This document shows, piece by piece, positions 18,690 to 27,168 of a stretch of 64,000 bases of DNA. A program made the translations under genes and the position numbers. The notes beneath the pieces were generated by a model, which worked only from the letters and a program-made list of their open reading frames with translations, had not been told where the DNA came from and did no database searches. Origin of the DNA: Bacteroidota bacterium (GTDB lineage: Bacteria > Bacteroidota > Ignavibacteria > UBA10030 > UBA8401). The DNA lies in NCBI GenBank assembly GCA_035506275.1, contig DATJPT010000001.1, positions 57,012 to 121,011 of the forward strand, written 5' to 3'. Position 1 is the first letter of the stretch. Each line of letters starts with the position of its first letter.

Positions 18690-20441
18690 TTATTCGGGCA
18701 ATGGAATGTCGGGGGCGATGCGCCTGACATGTCCGACTAGAAATTCTTTCACCTCTTCGACCGTGGAGAACTTCATCGCTTTGACGGCGATCTTTTGGGC
18801 CTCTCTGAGCGGCACGGAGCGGATGATCTTTTTGATTTCCGGAAGGACGTACGGTATCACGCTGAATTCGTCAAGCCCGAGGCCGAGGAGCAGGAGCGTT
18901 GCGACCGGATCGCCGGCCATTTCTCCGCACATGCTGACCGGAATTTTATTTTTGTGCGCCTCTTTGATGATATGCCGGATCGTGAGGATCACCGCAGGCT
19001 CGAATTCCTGGTACAATTGCGACACGGTATCGTTCCCCCGGTCGACCGCAAGCAGGTACTGAATCAGGTCGTTCGTGCCGATGCTGAGGAAGTCCACCTC
19101 GCGCGCAATGTCCCCTGCGACCACTGCCGCCGAAGGAACTTCGATCATCACGCCGATCTTCATCGCGTCGTCAAACGATGCTTTTTCCGCGCGTAGAGAT
19201 TCCTTCGCCTGTGCGACCAGGGCTTTCGCCCGGCGAATTTCCTTCAAGCTCGAGACCATCGGGAACATCACCCAAACATTCTTCTTCGTGCTTGCGCGGA
19301 GCATCGCGCGGATCTGGACGATGAACGTTTCCGGCCGGTCGAGCGCCACGCGGATGCCCCGCCAGCCGAGGAACGGATTCTCTTCCTCGTGCGATTGGGC
19401 GATGACCTTATCTCCCCCGATGTCGAAGGTCCGCATGATGACCTTATTCGGAAAAACCTTGTCGGCGATCGATTTGTACTCGCGGTACTGTTCTTCCTCG
19501 GACGGGAAGGTATCCTTTCCCATCAACAGTCCTTCGGTGCGGTAGAGCCCGACGCCGCGGGAACCCTGGGACTTAGAAAAGCGTATCTCCTCGGCAAATT
19601 CGATGTTCGAGACGAGTTCCACCTGCTTGCCGTCCGTCGTCTGAGCGGGAAGATCGCGCAGGTCGTTCAACCCGTGCTCGAATTTCGACATTTCCCTGCT
19701 TCGTCGTTTGTACTGCGCGATCGTCTGTTCGGAGGGATTGATGATCACGACACCGCTGTAACCGTCGAGGATCATCGAGGCATCGGTCTGCACGCTCGAT
19801 GTGACCTCCTTCAGACCGACCACGGCGGGGATCTTCAACGAGCGCGAAAGGAGCGCGGCATGGGACGTGACTCCTCCCATGTCGGTGGCGTATCCGAGAA
19901 TTTCGTTGCGGCTGAATAAAATCGTGTCGGCGGGCGTGAGCGACTGCGAGACGACGATCGATCCCCCTTCGAACCGGGAGATCAGCTTCTGCTCCTGGAT
20001 ATTGCGGATGATGCGGTTCTTCACGTCCTCAACGTCGTGCGCGCGCTCGCGCATGTACTCGTCCGAGGATTTCAGCATCAGCTGCTGGTATTTGTTGATT
20101 TCTCCGTGGACGATGAATTCCGCATTCTTCCGCTCTTTTCGGATGCGCTTGTAGATCGAATCGAAGAGGATAGTGTCGCTCAGGATCATGATCTGTGCTT
20201 CGAAGATCTTCGCCTTGCTGTTCCCGATCTTCTGTTCGGCAAACGAGAGGATCTTCTGAAGCTCTTTCTCCGAGCGGGCTACCGCGCCGCGCAGACGTTC
20301 AACTTCCTTTTCAGCATCCTCAAGGGGGATCGTTTTCTCGTCGATATGGGGAACGTGCTTCGTGTAGACGAACACTTTTCCCATGACGATGCCGGGCGCC
20401 GCCGCTATGCCGTGAAGCGTAATTTCGTTCGTTGTCGCCAT
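18690..20441 (-). CDS. ptsI: Phosphoenolpyruvate-protein phosphotransferase (PTS enzyme I)
   Basis: Takes phosphate from PEP and passes it to HPr. 583 residues, normal. The N-terminal HPr-binding domain (about 1-165) is followed by the phospho-His domain with His194 in GGVTSHAALLSR. The C-terminal PEP-binding TIM barrel has GVGLYRTEGLLM, GTNDLIQYLLAVDR and the catalytic Cys in VSMCGEMAGDP. It directly follows ptsH with 2 bases between. No enzyme II gene is seen in the window. Confidence 0.97.
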   Translation of the reverse strand: MATTNEITLHGIAAAPGIVMGKVFVYTKHVPHIDEKTIPLEDAEKEVERLRGAVARSEKELQKILSFAEQKIGNSKAKIFEAQIMILSDTILFDSIYKRIRKERKNAEFIVHGEINKYQQLMLKSSDEYMRERAHDVEDVKNRIIRNIQEQKLISRFEGGSIVVSQSLTPADTILFSRNEILGYATDMGGVTSHAALLSRSLKIPAVVGLKEVTSSVQTDASMILDGYSGVVIINPSEQTIAQYKRRSREMSKFEHGLNDLRDLPAQTTDGKQVELVSNIEFAEEIRFSKSQGSRGVGLYRTEGLLMGKDTFPSEEEQYREYKSIADKVFPNKVIMRTFDIGGDKVIAQSHEEENPFLGWRGIRVALDRPETFIVQIRAMLRASTKKNVWVMFPMVSSLKEIRRAKALVAQAKESLRAEKASFDDAMKIGVMIEVPSAAVVAGDIAREVDFLSIGTNDLIQYLLAVDRGNDTVSQLYQEFEPAVILTIRHIIKEAHKNKIPVSMCGEMAGDPVATLLLLGLGLDEFSVIPYVLPEIKKIIRSVPLREAQKIAVKAMKFSTVEEVKEFLVGHVRRIAPDIPLPE

Positions 20442-20443
20442 CG

Positions 20444-20710
20444 TTATGGCTCGTCGAATCCTCGTTCAAACAATCCAACAATCGCCGCGCACGCCTCCGC
20501 TTCGTCTTCGCCGTCAAATCTCAGGGTCAGCGTCGACCCCTGCTCCGCGGCCAGCGTCATGACTCCGATGATGCTTTTCCCGTTTATTTCGGAGCCGTCT
20601 TTGATGATAAAAAATTCCGCCTTGAACTTCGCTGCAAGCTTCACAAGCGAGGCCGCCGGGCGCGTATGCAAACCCGCCCTATTCTTGATCACGATGTCCC
20701 TCTCAATCAT
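20444..20710 (-). CDS. ptsH: Phosphocarrier protein HPr
   Basis: 88-residue phosphocarrier. The active His15 lies in RAGLHTRPAA. Ser46 in NGKSIIGVM matches the regulatory site phosphorylated by HPr kinase in other phyla, and the following Ile-Ile-Gly context is of that kind. Between the prenyl synthase gene (54 bases upstream) and ptsI. With no sugar permease nearby, a regulatory or mannose/nitrogen-PTS role is possible. Confidence 0.95.
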   Translation of the reverse strand: MIERDIVIKNRAGLHTRPAASLVKLAAKFKAEFFIIKDGSEINGKSIIGVMTLAAEQGSTLTLRFDGEDEAEACAAIVGLFERGFDEP

Positions 20711-20764
20711 AAGGGGAAGCGCATGATATGGCGGCCGGAATGACTCAAGAGAAAAATGGGCACC

Positions 20765-21745
20765 TCAAAAGTTTCTGTTCAACAGCATGTGCGAGAACCA
20801 ATAGAGCATGTCGCGGGCGTTGCTTTTCGCCAGGAGCGAGAGCTGTTTATTCGCTCCGTCGATATTTTTGGCGATGGTCTGCTTTGCCATCTGGATCACG
20901 CCGCAGCGCTCATAGATCTCCCGGACGGCGGGGATATTTTTGCGCGACGTTCCCCCGCGGTTGATGACGCTCCGCAGCAGCCGTTTGTCGGCTCCGCGCG
21001 AACGGGCGAACGCCTCGATCAGGAGGAACGTTTTTTTCCCTTCCACGATATCGCCGCCGATCGGCTTGCCGAATTCCTTTTCATCGGCCATGATATCCAG
21101 AAGATCGTCCTGGATCTGGAACGCTCTGCCGATCGAAGCGCCGTACGATCTCAGCGCGCGAATTTCATCCGCCGATCCGCCGCCGATCACCGCCCCAATT
21201 TCGGATGCGACGGAGACCATCTTCCCCGTCTTTTTGCCGATCATCAGAAGATATTCGTCCACGGAAACATGTTTCCGCGTCTCATACTCCTTGTCGTAGG
21301 CCTGCCCTTCGCAGACCTCGACAACGCCTTCGGTGAAAATATCCGCGATGCGCGCGATGCGCGGCGAACGGGTCTTCAGCAGCTCTCGGTATGCCAATGC
21401 CACCAGCTCGTCGCCGACCAGGATCGCAATATTCGTGTCCCATTTTGTATGCACCGTTGCGCGGCCGCGCCGGGATGAAGCATTGTCCATGATATCGTCA
21501 TGGACGAGCGTAAAATTATGAAGGATCTCTATCGCAACGGCTGCGTGCTCTGCCTGCCGCGCCGTGCCTCCGACAGCCTCGCTCGCGAGGAGAACGAGAA
21601 GCGGGCGAATTCGCTTTCCCCCTCCCGAAAGGATATAGCGAACCGGCTCGTAGAGAGAACGGGGTTCGCTTTTCTTGATGCACGATCGGAGCTGACGGTC
21701 GACGGACGCCTTGTAACGCTGATACTGCGAACTAAATGATCTCAT
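20765..21745 (-). CDS. Polyprenyl (geranylgeranyl/farnesyl-type) diphosphate synthase
   Basis: 326-residue trans-prenyltransferase that joins IPP to allylic diphosphates. First Asp-rich motif DDIMD at 83-87 in LVHDDIMDNASSRRG; second motif QDDLLD near 210. GGGKRIRPLL at 41-50 is conserved. Chain length cannot be read with certainty. It is 30 bases downstream of fni, so both supply isoprenoids. Confidence 0.93.
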   Translation of the reverse strand: MRSFSSQYQRYKASVDRQLRSCIKKSEPRSLYEPVRYILSGGGKRIRPLLVLLASEAVGGTARQAEHAAVAIEILHNFTLVHDDIMDNASSRRGRATVHTKWDTNIAILVGDELVALAYRELLKTRSPRIARIADIFTEGVVEVCEGQAYDKEYETRKHVSVDEYLLMIGKKTGKMVSVASEIGAVIGGGSADEIRALRSYGASIGRAFQIQDDLLDIMADEKEFGKPIGGDIVEGKKTFLLIEAFARSRGADKRLLRSVINRGGTSRKNIPAVREIYERCGVIQMAKQTIAKNIDGANKQLSLLAKSNARDMLYWFSHMLLNRNF

Positions 21746-21775
21746 TTCGATGATGAGCCGAAAGAAAGAATAACG

Positions 21776-22822
21776 TTATGCATGAACGAGAGGGGCGCTG
21801 CGAAGCTGCTGCAGCGTCGGCGCCCCTGTGAGAAACATTGTCCCCTTAAAATCTTTGATCCATTTTTCCAGGGATCGTGATAATCCTTTTTTGCCGGACG
21901 CCATCAAGACCTTCAGCATCGGCCGTGCGGAAGCGACAAGGTCGGCGCCGAGAGCGACCGCTTTCGCCGCTTCGAGGCCGTTCGTGATTCCCCCCGACGC
22001 GATCACGGTGAAACGCGAAGGTGTTCCCTTAAGGGCGGCCACCTGCCGAAGGGCCTCCGACGTCGGGATCCCCCAATCCCAAAAAAGATCATCCGCTTCT
22101 CCGTTCTTCCGGCGAAGAATTTCCACTCCCGCCCAGCTCGTCCCACCCGCTCCTGCCACGTCGATGATCGTGACGCCGGCGTTCACGAGTCGCTGGGCGA
22201 CATCCTTTGAAATACCGGCGCCGATCTCTTTGACGATCACAGGTATAGAAAGACCGCGGACCAATTTTTCGATCCCCCTCAGAACGCCGCGGAAACTCGG
22301 ATTCCCTTCCGGCTGAAGGAATTCCTGAAGCGGATTGAGATGGACGGCGAACGCGTCCGCGCGGATCAAATCCGCAAGACGCTGCACGGGCGAGGGGTCG
22401 GCGAGTTTTGCCACTTCCGCCCCCCCGATATTGCCGACGATGGGAATCGTCGGCGCCGCCTCGCGGGCAATGCTGAAGGATGAATGATAGGTCGAATCTT
22501 CGAGCGCCTGCCGCTGGCTACCCACTCCCATCGCCACAGAATGTTCCTCGCACACCTCGGCGAGGTTTTTGTTGATGCGCTTCGCATCGGCATACCCGCC
22601 GGTCATGCTGGAGATCATGAACGGAAAGGAGAGCCGCTTCGAAAGAAAAATCGTGTCAGTAGAGATCTCCGAGAAATCGATCTCCGGAAGGGCGTTGTGC
22701 ACGAATTCCCAATTCTCAAACCCCGTCGTTTTGCCGCGGAACGCAACGTCGCGGCTCACGGTAAGCAGCACATGATCCTTTTTACGCGACGAGGTTTTGG
22801 ACTTCACTGCCGATTGCTTCAT
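21776..22822 (-). CDS. fni: Type 2 isopentenyl-diphosphate delta-isomerase
   Basis: FMN-dependent enzyme that interconverts IPP and DMAPP. 348 residues. Seen: ISSMTGGYADAKRINKNLA, MGVGSQRQAL, HLNPLQEFLQPEG and the glycine-rich FMN site GAGGTSWAGVE near 225. Head of the leftward cluster fni-prenyl synthase-ptsH-ptsI-PGI/PMI. Confidence 0.96.
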   Translation of the reverse strand: MKQSAVKSKTSSRKKDHVLLTVSRDVAFRGKTTGFENWEFVHNALPEIDFSEISTDTIFLSKRLSFPFMISSMTGGYADAKRINKNLAEVCEEHSVAMGVGSQRQALEDSTYHSSFSIAREAAPTIPIVGNIGGAEVAKLADPSPVQRLADLIRADAFAVHLNPLQEFLQPEGNPSFRGVLRGIEKLVRGLSIPVIVKEIGAGISKDVAQRLVNAGVTIIDVAGAGGTSWAGVEILRRKNGEADDLFWDWGIPTSEALRQVAALKGTPSRFTVIASGGITNGLEAAKAVALGADLVASARPMLKVLMASGKKGLSRSLEKWIKDFKGTMFLTGAPTLQQLRSAPLVHA

Positions 22823-22894
22823 GGATACGGGATTGAATTGACGGTGAGCCTGAGAACGTGCTAAGCCGGAATTGAGTGTTGTATCACCGTAAAA

Positions 22895-22923
22895 ATTATA
22901 GTGAAAATAGGCAAGATAATCAA
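22895..22923 (-). promoter_or_regulatory. Predicted promoter of the fni cluster
   Basis: Minus strand: TTGATT (22923-22918), a 17-base spacer, TATAAT (22900-22895). A consensus-like -10 box, about 70 bases before the fni start codon. Confidence 0.75.
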
Positions 22924-23036
22924 GGAAAGCGGAGCCCGGCGAGCGCGGTTTGGGCTGAAAAGCGCTTAAAAGGGGGATGAGCGGATTTCACCGATTCCGG
23001 CTCAAAGAGGTTTGGGAGCTTAAAAGGGGCAGACTT

Positions 23037-23089
23037 TTGATTACTCTGATTGCGCAGATTGCACGCAGATTACAGATTGCGCAGATTAG
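23037..23089. repeat. 53-bp direct repeat, left copy
   Basis: Begins TTGATTACTC and consists of degenerate GCAGATT steps. 48 of 53 positions match the copy at 26691-26743, in the same orientation. The two copies bracket the arsenic genes. The left copy runs into a 17-bp tandem array. Confidence 0.85.
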
Positions 23090-23248
23090 AGGACTGCACA
23101 GGTTAGAGGACTGCACAGATTAGAGGACTGCACAGATTGGAGGACTGCACAGATTGGAGGACCGGACAGATTGGAGGACTGGACAGATTAGAAGATTACG
23201 CAAATTAGAAGATCGCGATGACGAGAAGATTGTCCAGAGTAGAAGTTT
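23079..23248. repeat. 17-bp tandem repeat array, about 10 units
   Basis: Consensus GCACAGATTAGAGGACT. Units 2-6 differ from each other by only one or two bases, while units 7-10 become progressively degenerate toward the GNAT gene stop. The unit length is not a multiple of three and no reading frame runs through, so it is noncoding. The first unit overlaps the 53-bp repeat. Confidence 0.85.
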
Positions 23249-23282
23249 ACGCAGATGAAATTAGTAAAATGGAACAGATTTC

Positions 23283-23747
23283 TTAAAGGGATATGGTCAT
23301 AAACAATGTTCCGGGGGCCGGGAGGTCTCGGAAGGGGGAAATTTCCTTAAAGCCGAGCGAGCGGTAAAGAGCGATCGCTTCTTTCATTGAAGGAAGTGTA
23401 TCCAATCGCAACTCCTTGTAGCCGATACTCCGTGCTTCGTCAAGCAAGCGAAGCGTCATCGCTTTGCCTGCTCCCTTCCCGCGAAATTCGGGACGAAGGA
23501 AAAGCCGCTTCATCTCACAAACATTGTCGTCAACCCGCTTCAACGCGCCGCAACCGGCAATGCGTCCCGCTTCAGCCGCCAGCAATAGTCGGCCGGAAGG
23601 GCGAGCGTACGGACCCGGGAGTCCCGCCACTTCCTTATCAAGATTCTCAAAGCAGAGGCTCACGTTCAGGGAGCGGGCGTACTCTACCAGAAGGTCCCCA
23701 ACGATTGCGAGCTGCTCTGCCGAAGCCGCTTCAACAATATCGACCAT
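23283..23747 (-). CDS. GNAT-family N-acetyltransferase
   Basis: 154 residues from the ATG at 23747 (MVDIVEAAS); a longer reading from a TTG at 23810 adds 21 residues without family similarity. The acetyl-CoA-binding motif A is LRPEFRGKGAGKAM, and LYRSLGFKEI is the typical C-terminal motif. Substrate unknown. It sits just downstream of acr3 in the arsenic block, but whether it belongs functionally is unclear. Confidence 0.85.
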   Translation of the reverse strand: MVDIVEAASAEQLAIVGDLLVEYARSLNVSLCFENLDKEVAGLPGPYARPSGRLLLAAEAGRIAGCGALKRVDDNVCEMKRLFLRPEFRGKGAGKAMTLRLLDEARSIGYKELRLDTLPSMKEAIALYRSLGFKEISPFRDLPAPGTLFMTISL

Positions 23748-23935
23748 GAAATGTATGAAGTTGTAATCGGGCTGCCGTGAATTGCGGCGGATGATCTGAT
23801 AAAAATCCAAGACCGCACGGATTTCGGAATCTTGCCGGATCTCAACTCACGAACTTCCATCCAAGATAAACATCATCATCCAGGAATTCAAGACGAGACC
23901 GCACACGGACACTTCAATCGACGATGGCTGACGCA

Positions 23936-24988
23936 CTACGGAAACCAGCCCCTCGTGCGATTGCAGAAAGAACAAACAGAGAGCATCACAGGAACTTCGA
24001 CAAGCACTCCCACGACAGTAGCCAAGGCAGCGCCCGAACCGGGGCCGTAAAGCGCGATGGCCGTTGCGACCGCAAGCTCGAAGAAATTGCTCGCCCCGAT
24101 CAAAGCGCCGGGAGCCGCGATCGAGTGCGGGACGTTGAAGAGTTTCATCAACCCATAAGCCAACGATGAATTGAAGTATACCTGAATAAGAATTGGTATC
24201 GCAATGAGAACGACATGGAAGTAGCGTTCGGTGATGTTATCAGACTGAAAGGCAAAGATCATGACCAGGGTCACAAGGAGCGCTAAAATCGTGACCGGAT
24301 GGAAGAACGATATGAAATTCTTTTCGAACCACTCAGAGCCCATCTTCCGAATGAGTGCATAGCGGCTGAGTGCCCCCAAGCCGAGGGGAATCACGATAAA
24401 AATGACCACACTATAGAGAAGGACCATAAACGGAACAGTCAAGCCGCTGGCTCCGCTGACAAGAAACGTGACGATCGGAGCAAAGAGCACGAGCATGATC
24501 AGATCATTTACCGATACCTGCACGAGAGTGTACGCCGGATCTCCGTTGGTTAGATAGGACCAAACAAAGACCATTGCGGTGCACGGCGCTGCGGCCAAGA
24601 TGATAACACCGGCGACATACTGATCCGCCAGTTCGGGGCCTATCCAATTAAGGAAGAAGATCTTGAAGAACAGCCATCCCAGGAACGCCATTGAAAACGG
24701 TTTTATCAACCAATTCACTATCAAGGTAACGATCAGGCCTTTCGGCCGCTTTCCGACATTTCGGATGCTTGTAAAATCGACTTTCAACATCATCGGGTAG
24801 ATCATCAGCCAGATCAAAACGGCGATCGGGACGTTGATGTGGCTGCCGCTTCCGAACTCAATGGCGCGCAGCGACTCGGTGATCCGCGGAAGGAAACCGC
24901 CGAAGAGTATCCCAATAGCCATACACAGGACCACCCACAGCGACAGATATCGCTCAAAGACAGAAAGCCGTTCCATTTGGGTCATCAT
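23936..24988 (-). CDS. acr3: ACR3-family arsenite efflux permease
   Basis: Inner-membrane arsenite exporter, 350 residues with about ten hydrophobic segments. The conserved Cys is in AAAPCTAMVFVWS (fourth membrane segment region), and VNDLIMLVLFAPI and ASNFFELAVATAIALYG are typical of ACR3. It starts 3 bases after the arsC stop, so the two are co-expressed. Confidence 0.96.
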   Translation of the reverse strand: MMTQMERLSVFERYLSLWVVLCMAIGILFGGFLPRITESLRAIEFGSGSHINVPIAVLIWLMIYPMMLKVDFTSIRNVGKRPKGLIVTLIVNWLIKPFSMAFLGWLFFKIFFLNWIGPELADQYVAGVIILAAAPCTAMVFVWSYLTNGDPAYTLVQVSVNDLIMLVLFAPIVTFLVSGASGLTVPFMVLLYSVVIFIVIPLGLGALSRYALIRKMGSEWFEKNFISFFHPVTILALLVTLVMIFAFQSDNITERYFHVVLIAIPILIQVYFNSSLAYGLMKLFNVPHSIAAPGALIGASNFFELAVATAIALYGPGSGAALATVVGVLVEVPVMLSVCSFCNRTRGWFP

Positions 24989-24991
24989 GGT

Positions 24992-25435
24992 TCAGCTCTT
25001 GCTCGCCACCGCCAACTCACCCAGCCAGCTTTTGATGCGCGCCTTGATCTGATCCCGAATTTTAATCGTTTCACGGAGTTTCGCGTCATGCGTTCCTTGC
25101 AGTTGGGAAGGATCCGGAAAAGACCAATGCATCGTTTTTTCAATGCTGGGAAAAATCGGACAACGCTCCGCGCTCGCCTCATCGCAGACAGTGATCACGT
25201 ACTTGAACATCTTCCCCTTCCTGTAGAGGTCAAATGCGCTTTGAGTCGACTTGTGCGAGATGTCGATTCCTATTTCTTTCATTGCCTCCACGGCGAAAGG
25301 GTTCAACGTTCCGGGTTCAAGACCGGCGCTCTCTGCCTCGAACCGGTCTCCGGCAAGGTGATTCAAAATTGCCTCAGCCATCTGACTTCGCGCGCTGTTA
25401 TGAATGCATACAAAAAGGACTTTTTCCTTCGCCAT
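24992..25435 (-). CDS. arsC: Arsenate reductase, low-molecular-weight-phosphatase type
   Basis: Reduces arsenate to arsenite. 147 residues. The P-loop is Cys10-X5-Arg16 (CIHNSARS), and two more cysteines, Cys85 and Cys93 ([11 protein letters not shown]), fit the thioredoxin-coupled triple-Cys relay. Between arsM and acr3 in the operon. Confidence 0.96.
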   Translation of the reverse strand: MAKEKVLFVCIHNSARSQMAEAILNHLAGDRFEAESAGLEPGTLNPFAVEAMKEIGIDISHKSTQSAFDLYRKGKMFKYVITVCDEASAERCPIFPSIEKTMHWSFPDPSQLQGTHDAKLRETIKIRDQIKARIKSWLGELAVASKS

Positions 25436-25454
25436 GAAGCCTCCATCGTGGTGG

Positions 25455-26264
25455 TTAGGGTTTATCGGCGTATACGGTGATACTGAATATGCCGATCTGA
25501 TTCTGCTTGAATTCCTGCAGCTGGGGCTCCGTCATCGCTTGAGTCAGGATCTCATCAGGAATCTCGGTCTTCCTTTCTTTCTGGACCGTGATGTTCCTGA
25601 AGCCCGCGTTCCTGATGACATCCAAATACTCGCTTCGTTTGACGGCGCCGGAGACACACCCGGCGTAAAGGGCTGCTTCTCTTCTTAGATTATCCGGAAG
25701 TTCTCCATCAAGGACGATATCCGCGATGCTGAAATGGCCGCCCGATCTAAGAATCCGGAAGGTCTCGCCGAACGCCTTGTTTTTGTCGGGGACGAGGTTC
25801 ATAACGCAATTGCTGACCACGACGTCCGCCGTGCCGTCGGCAACCGGGAGGTTTTCAATGTCGCCGAGGCGGAATTCGACGTTGGTAAAACCGAGTTTCT
25901 TCGCGGTGTCCGTGGCCTTTTCGATCATGGCCTCTGTCATGTCAATGCCGATAACTCTCCCCTTCTCGCCGACGATCGACCTGGCAACAAAACAGTCGTT
26001 GCCGGCACCGGAGCCAAGGTCAACGACGACATCTCCGGGTTTCATCTGTGCAAATTCTGTCGGCAAGCCGCACCCTAAACCCAAATCCGCTTCGCGAACG
26101 TATCCGGGCAGCTTGGAATAGTCCTCGGCCATGTCCGAATATTCGGCGTCCGAACATCCGCAGGTGCTGCCGCAGCACGATGATTGGTTCCGTTGTTTGG
26201 ACTGATTCGCTATAACTCCGTATCTCTCCTTTACCATCTCTTTGAGGTCCTGGTCAGTTGGCAT
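25455..26264 (-). CDS. arsM: Arsenite S-adenosylmethionine methyltransferase
   Basis: Methylates arsenite using SAM. 269 residues. Rossmann motif [10 protein letters not shown] at 82-91. Three conserved arsenic-binding cysteines: Cys65 (GLGCGLP), Cys153 ([10 protein letters not shown]) and Cys203 (YAGCVSGA). An N-terminal Cys cluster (CCGSTCGC, 30-37) is also present. It heads arsM-arsC-acr3, with an ArsR-type operator 18-33 bases before its start. Confidence 0.95.
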   Translation of the reverse strand: MPTDQDLKEMVKERYGVIANQSKQRNQSSCCGSTCGCSDAEYSDMAEDYSKLPGYVREADLGLGCGLPTEFAQMKPGDVVVDLGSGAGNDCFVARSIVGEKGRVIGIDMTEAMIEKATDTAKKLGFTNVEFRLGDIENLPVADGTADVVVSNCVMNLVPDKNKAFGETFRILRSGGHFSIADIVLDGELPDNLRREAALYAGCVSGAVKRSEYLDVIRNAGFRNITVQKERKTEIPDEILTQAMTEPQLQEFKQNQIGIFSITVYADKP

Positions 26265-26281
26265 AATAAACTCCTTCTTTT

Positions 26282-26297
26282 ATCGTAAAATTACGAT
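26282..26297. promoter_or_regulatory. ArsR operator upstream of arsM
   Basis: ATCGTAAAATTACGAT, a 7-bp inverted repeat with a 2-base centre, identical to the site in front of arsR. Placed 18 bases before the arsM start, it suggests a second ArsR-controlled promoter inside the arsR-arsM gap. Its -35 region is poor. Confidence 0.7.
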
Positions 26298-26318
26298 TAA
26301 TATGGGCAAAAAAATAGG

Positions 26319-26639
26319 CTAGCAGCACTTCTGGACATTGGTAAGAAATAAATTGAACATCTCTTTGGCCTCGGTCCACCCCTCTTCATTGATACAATAA
26401 CAAACGCTCGTCCCTTCAACTTCTCCCTTGATGAGTCGGGCGTCCTTGAGTTCACGCAGATGCTGGGAAACAGTCGACTGCGACAGAGGGAGGACGTCGA
26501 CGATATCGCCGCACATACACTGATTCGATTTGGCGAGATATTCGACGATGGCAACCCGCGCAGGATGTGCCAGCGCTTTTGCAATGACTGCAATCCGGTT
26601 CTGTTTCGTCGAAAACTCGTCAGTCTTTGAGAGGCCCAT
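26319..26639 (-). CDS. arsR: ArsR-family metalloid-responsive repressor
   Basis: 106-residue winged-helix repressor. The helix-turn-helix region is LPLSQSTVSQHLRELKDARL at 51-70. Candidate As(III) ligands are Cys41/Cys43 in CMCGDIV, Cys80/Cys82 and a terminal Cys105-Cys106 pair. The CMCGDIV site lies where classical ArsR has its ELCVCDL helix; which cysteines bind is not settled by sequence. First gene of the ars cluster, with its own operator on the promoter. Confidence 0.93.
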   Translation of the reverse strand: MGLSKTDEFSTKQNRIAVIAKALAHPARVAIVEYLAKSNQCMCGDIVDVLPLSQSTVSQHLRELKDARLIKGEVEGTSVCYCINEEGWTEAKEMFNLFLTNVQKCC

Positions 26640-26647
26640 AGTTATCT

Positions 26648-26682
26648 ATCGTAAAATTACGATAAATGTTTCATGATGTCAA
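26648..26682 (-). promoter_or_regulatory. arsR promoter with overlapping ArsR operator
   Basis: Minus strand: TTGACA (26682-26677), a 17-base spacer, TAATTT (26659-26654). The inverted repeat ATCGTAA-NN-TTACGAT (26648-26663) is centred on the -10 box, so repressor binding would block RNA polymerase. The same 16-bp site recurs at 26282-26297. Confidence 0.8.
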
Positions 26683-26690
26683 GAACTATT

Positions 26691-26743
26691 TTGATTACTC
26701 AGATTTCGCAGATTGGACGCAGATTCCAGATTACGCAGATTAG
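26691..26743. repeat. 53-bp direct repeat, right copy
   Basis: Matches 23037-23089 at 48 of 53 positions, same orientation. It lies just upstream of arsR and next to the tRNA-Pro repeats. Confidence 0.85.
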
Positions 26744-26747
26744 TTTT

Positions 26748-26870
26748 CCGGGTGATCCCCCGAAGGGGACGACATCAGTGAGATTGTCGGGGTGATCCCC
26801 CAAAGGGGGACGACAGTAGTTAGTTTGTCGGGGTGATCCCCCAAAGGGGGACGACATCAGTGAGATTGTC
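26748..26870. repeat. Three 40-41-bp tandem repeats abutting tRNA-Pro
   Basis: Three copies of a unit GGTGATCCCCCAAAGGGGGA...CGACATCAGTGAGATTGTCGG start at 26751, 26791 and 26832; the next period (26873) is the 3' end of the tRNA-Pro gene itself. Each unit has a strong CCCCC-AAA-GGGGG hairpin and restates the last bases of the tRNA (ATCACCCCG on the minus strand). They lie downstream of the tRNA in its direction of transcription. Confidence 0.85.
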
Positions 26871-26943
26871 GGGGTGATAGGATTCGAACCTACGACTTCT
26901 TGCTCCCAAAGCAAGCGCTCTAGCCAGGCTGAGCTACACCCCG
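26870..26943 (-). tRNA. tRNA-Pro (anticodon TGG)
   Basis: 74-nt cloverleaf on the minus strand. Acceptor CGGGGTG/CACCCCG, D-arm TAGCTCAGCCTGGCTAGAGC, anticodon stem CTTGC/GCAAG with loop TTTGGGA (TGG), T-arm GGTTCGAATCC. CCA is not encoded. Its 3' end is continuous with a tandem repeat array. Confidence 0.97.
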
Positions 26944-27168
26944 GTATGAATTCTTGGTACTGGTAATAGCGAAGTCCCCGTCTTTTTGGCGGACTGCTTG
27001 CCCTCCGTTTTTTGGAGGGAGCTACACCTCTGAACGAATTAATCTACGACCGGTTCCACGATGGAAATATACGGAATAGAGGCGGGGAAAACAATACGCT
27101 GTTTTTCTCATCATCTCGTTCCCGGCGTCCCGTTGGGATCGAGATGTAGCAAATGGGAAATGTGTGTC

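Noticed and set aside
23037..23248. Possible CRISPR array in the CAGATT repeats
   Set aside because: The units are contiguous 17-mers with no spacers and no cas genes are nearby.
26699..26914. Minus-strand 71-codon frame across tRNA-Pro and its repeats
   Set aside because: It is a translation of the tRNA 3' half and the tandem repeats, a common artefact at tRNA genes.
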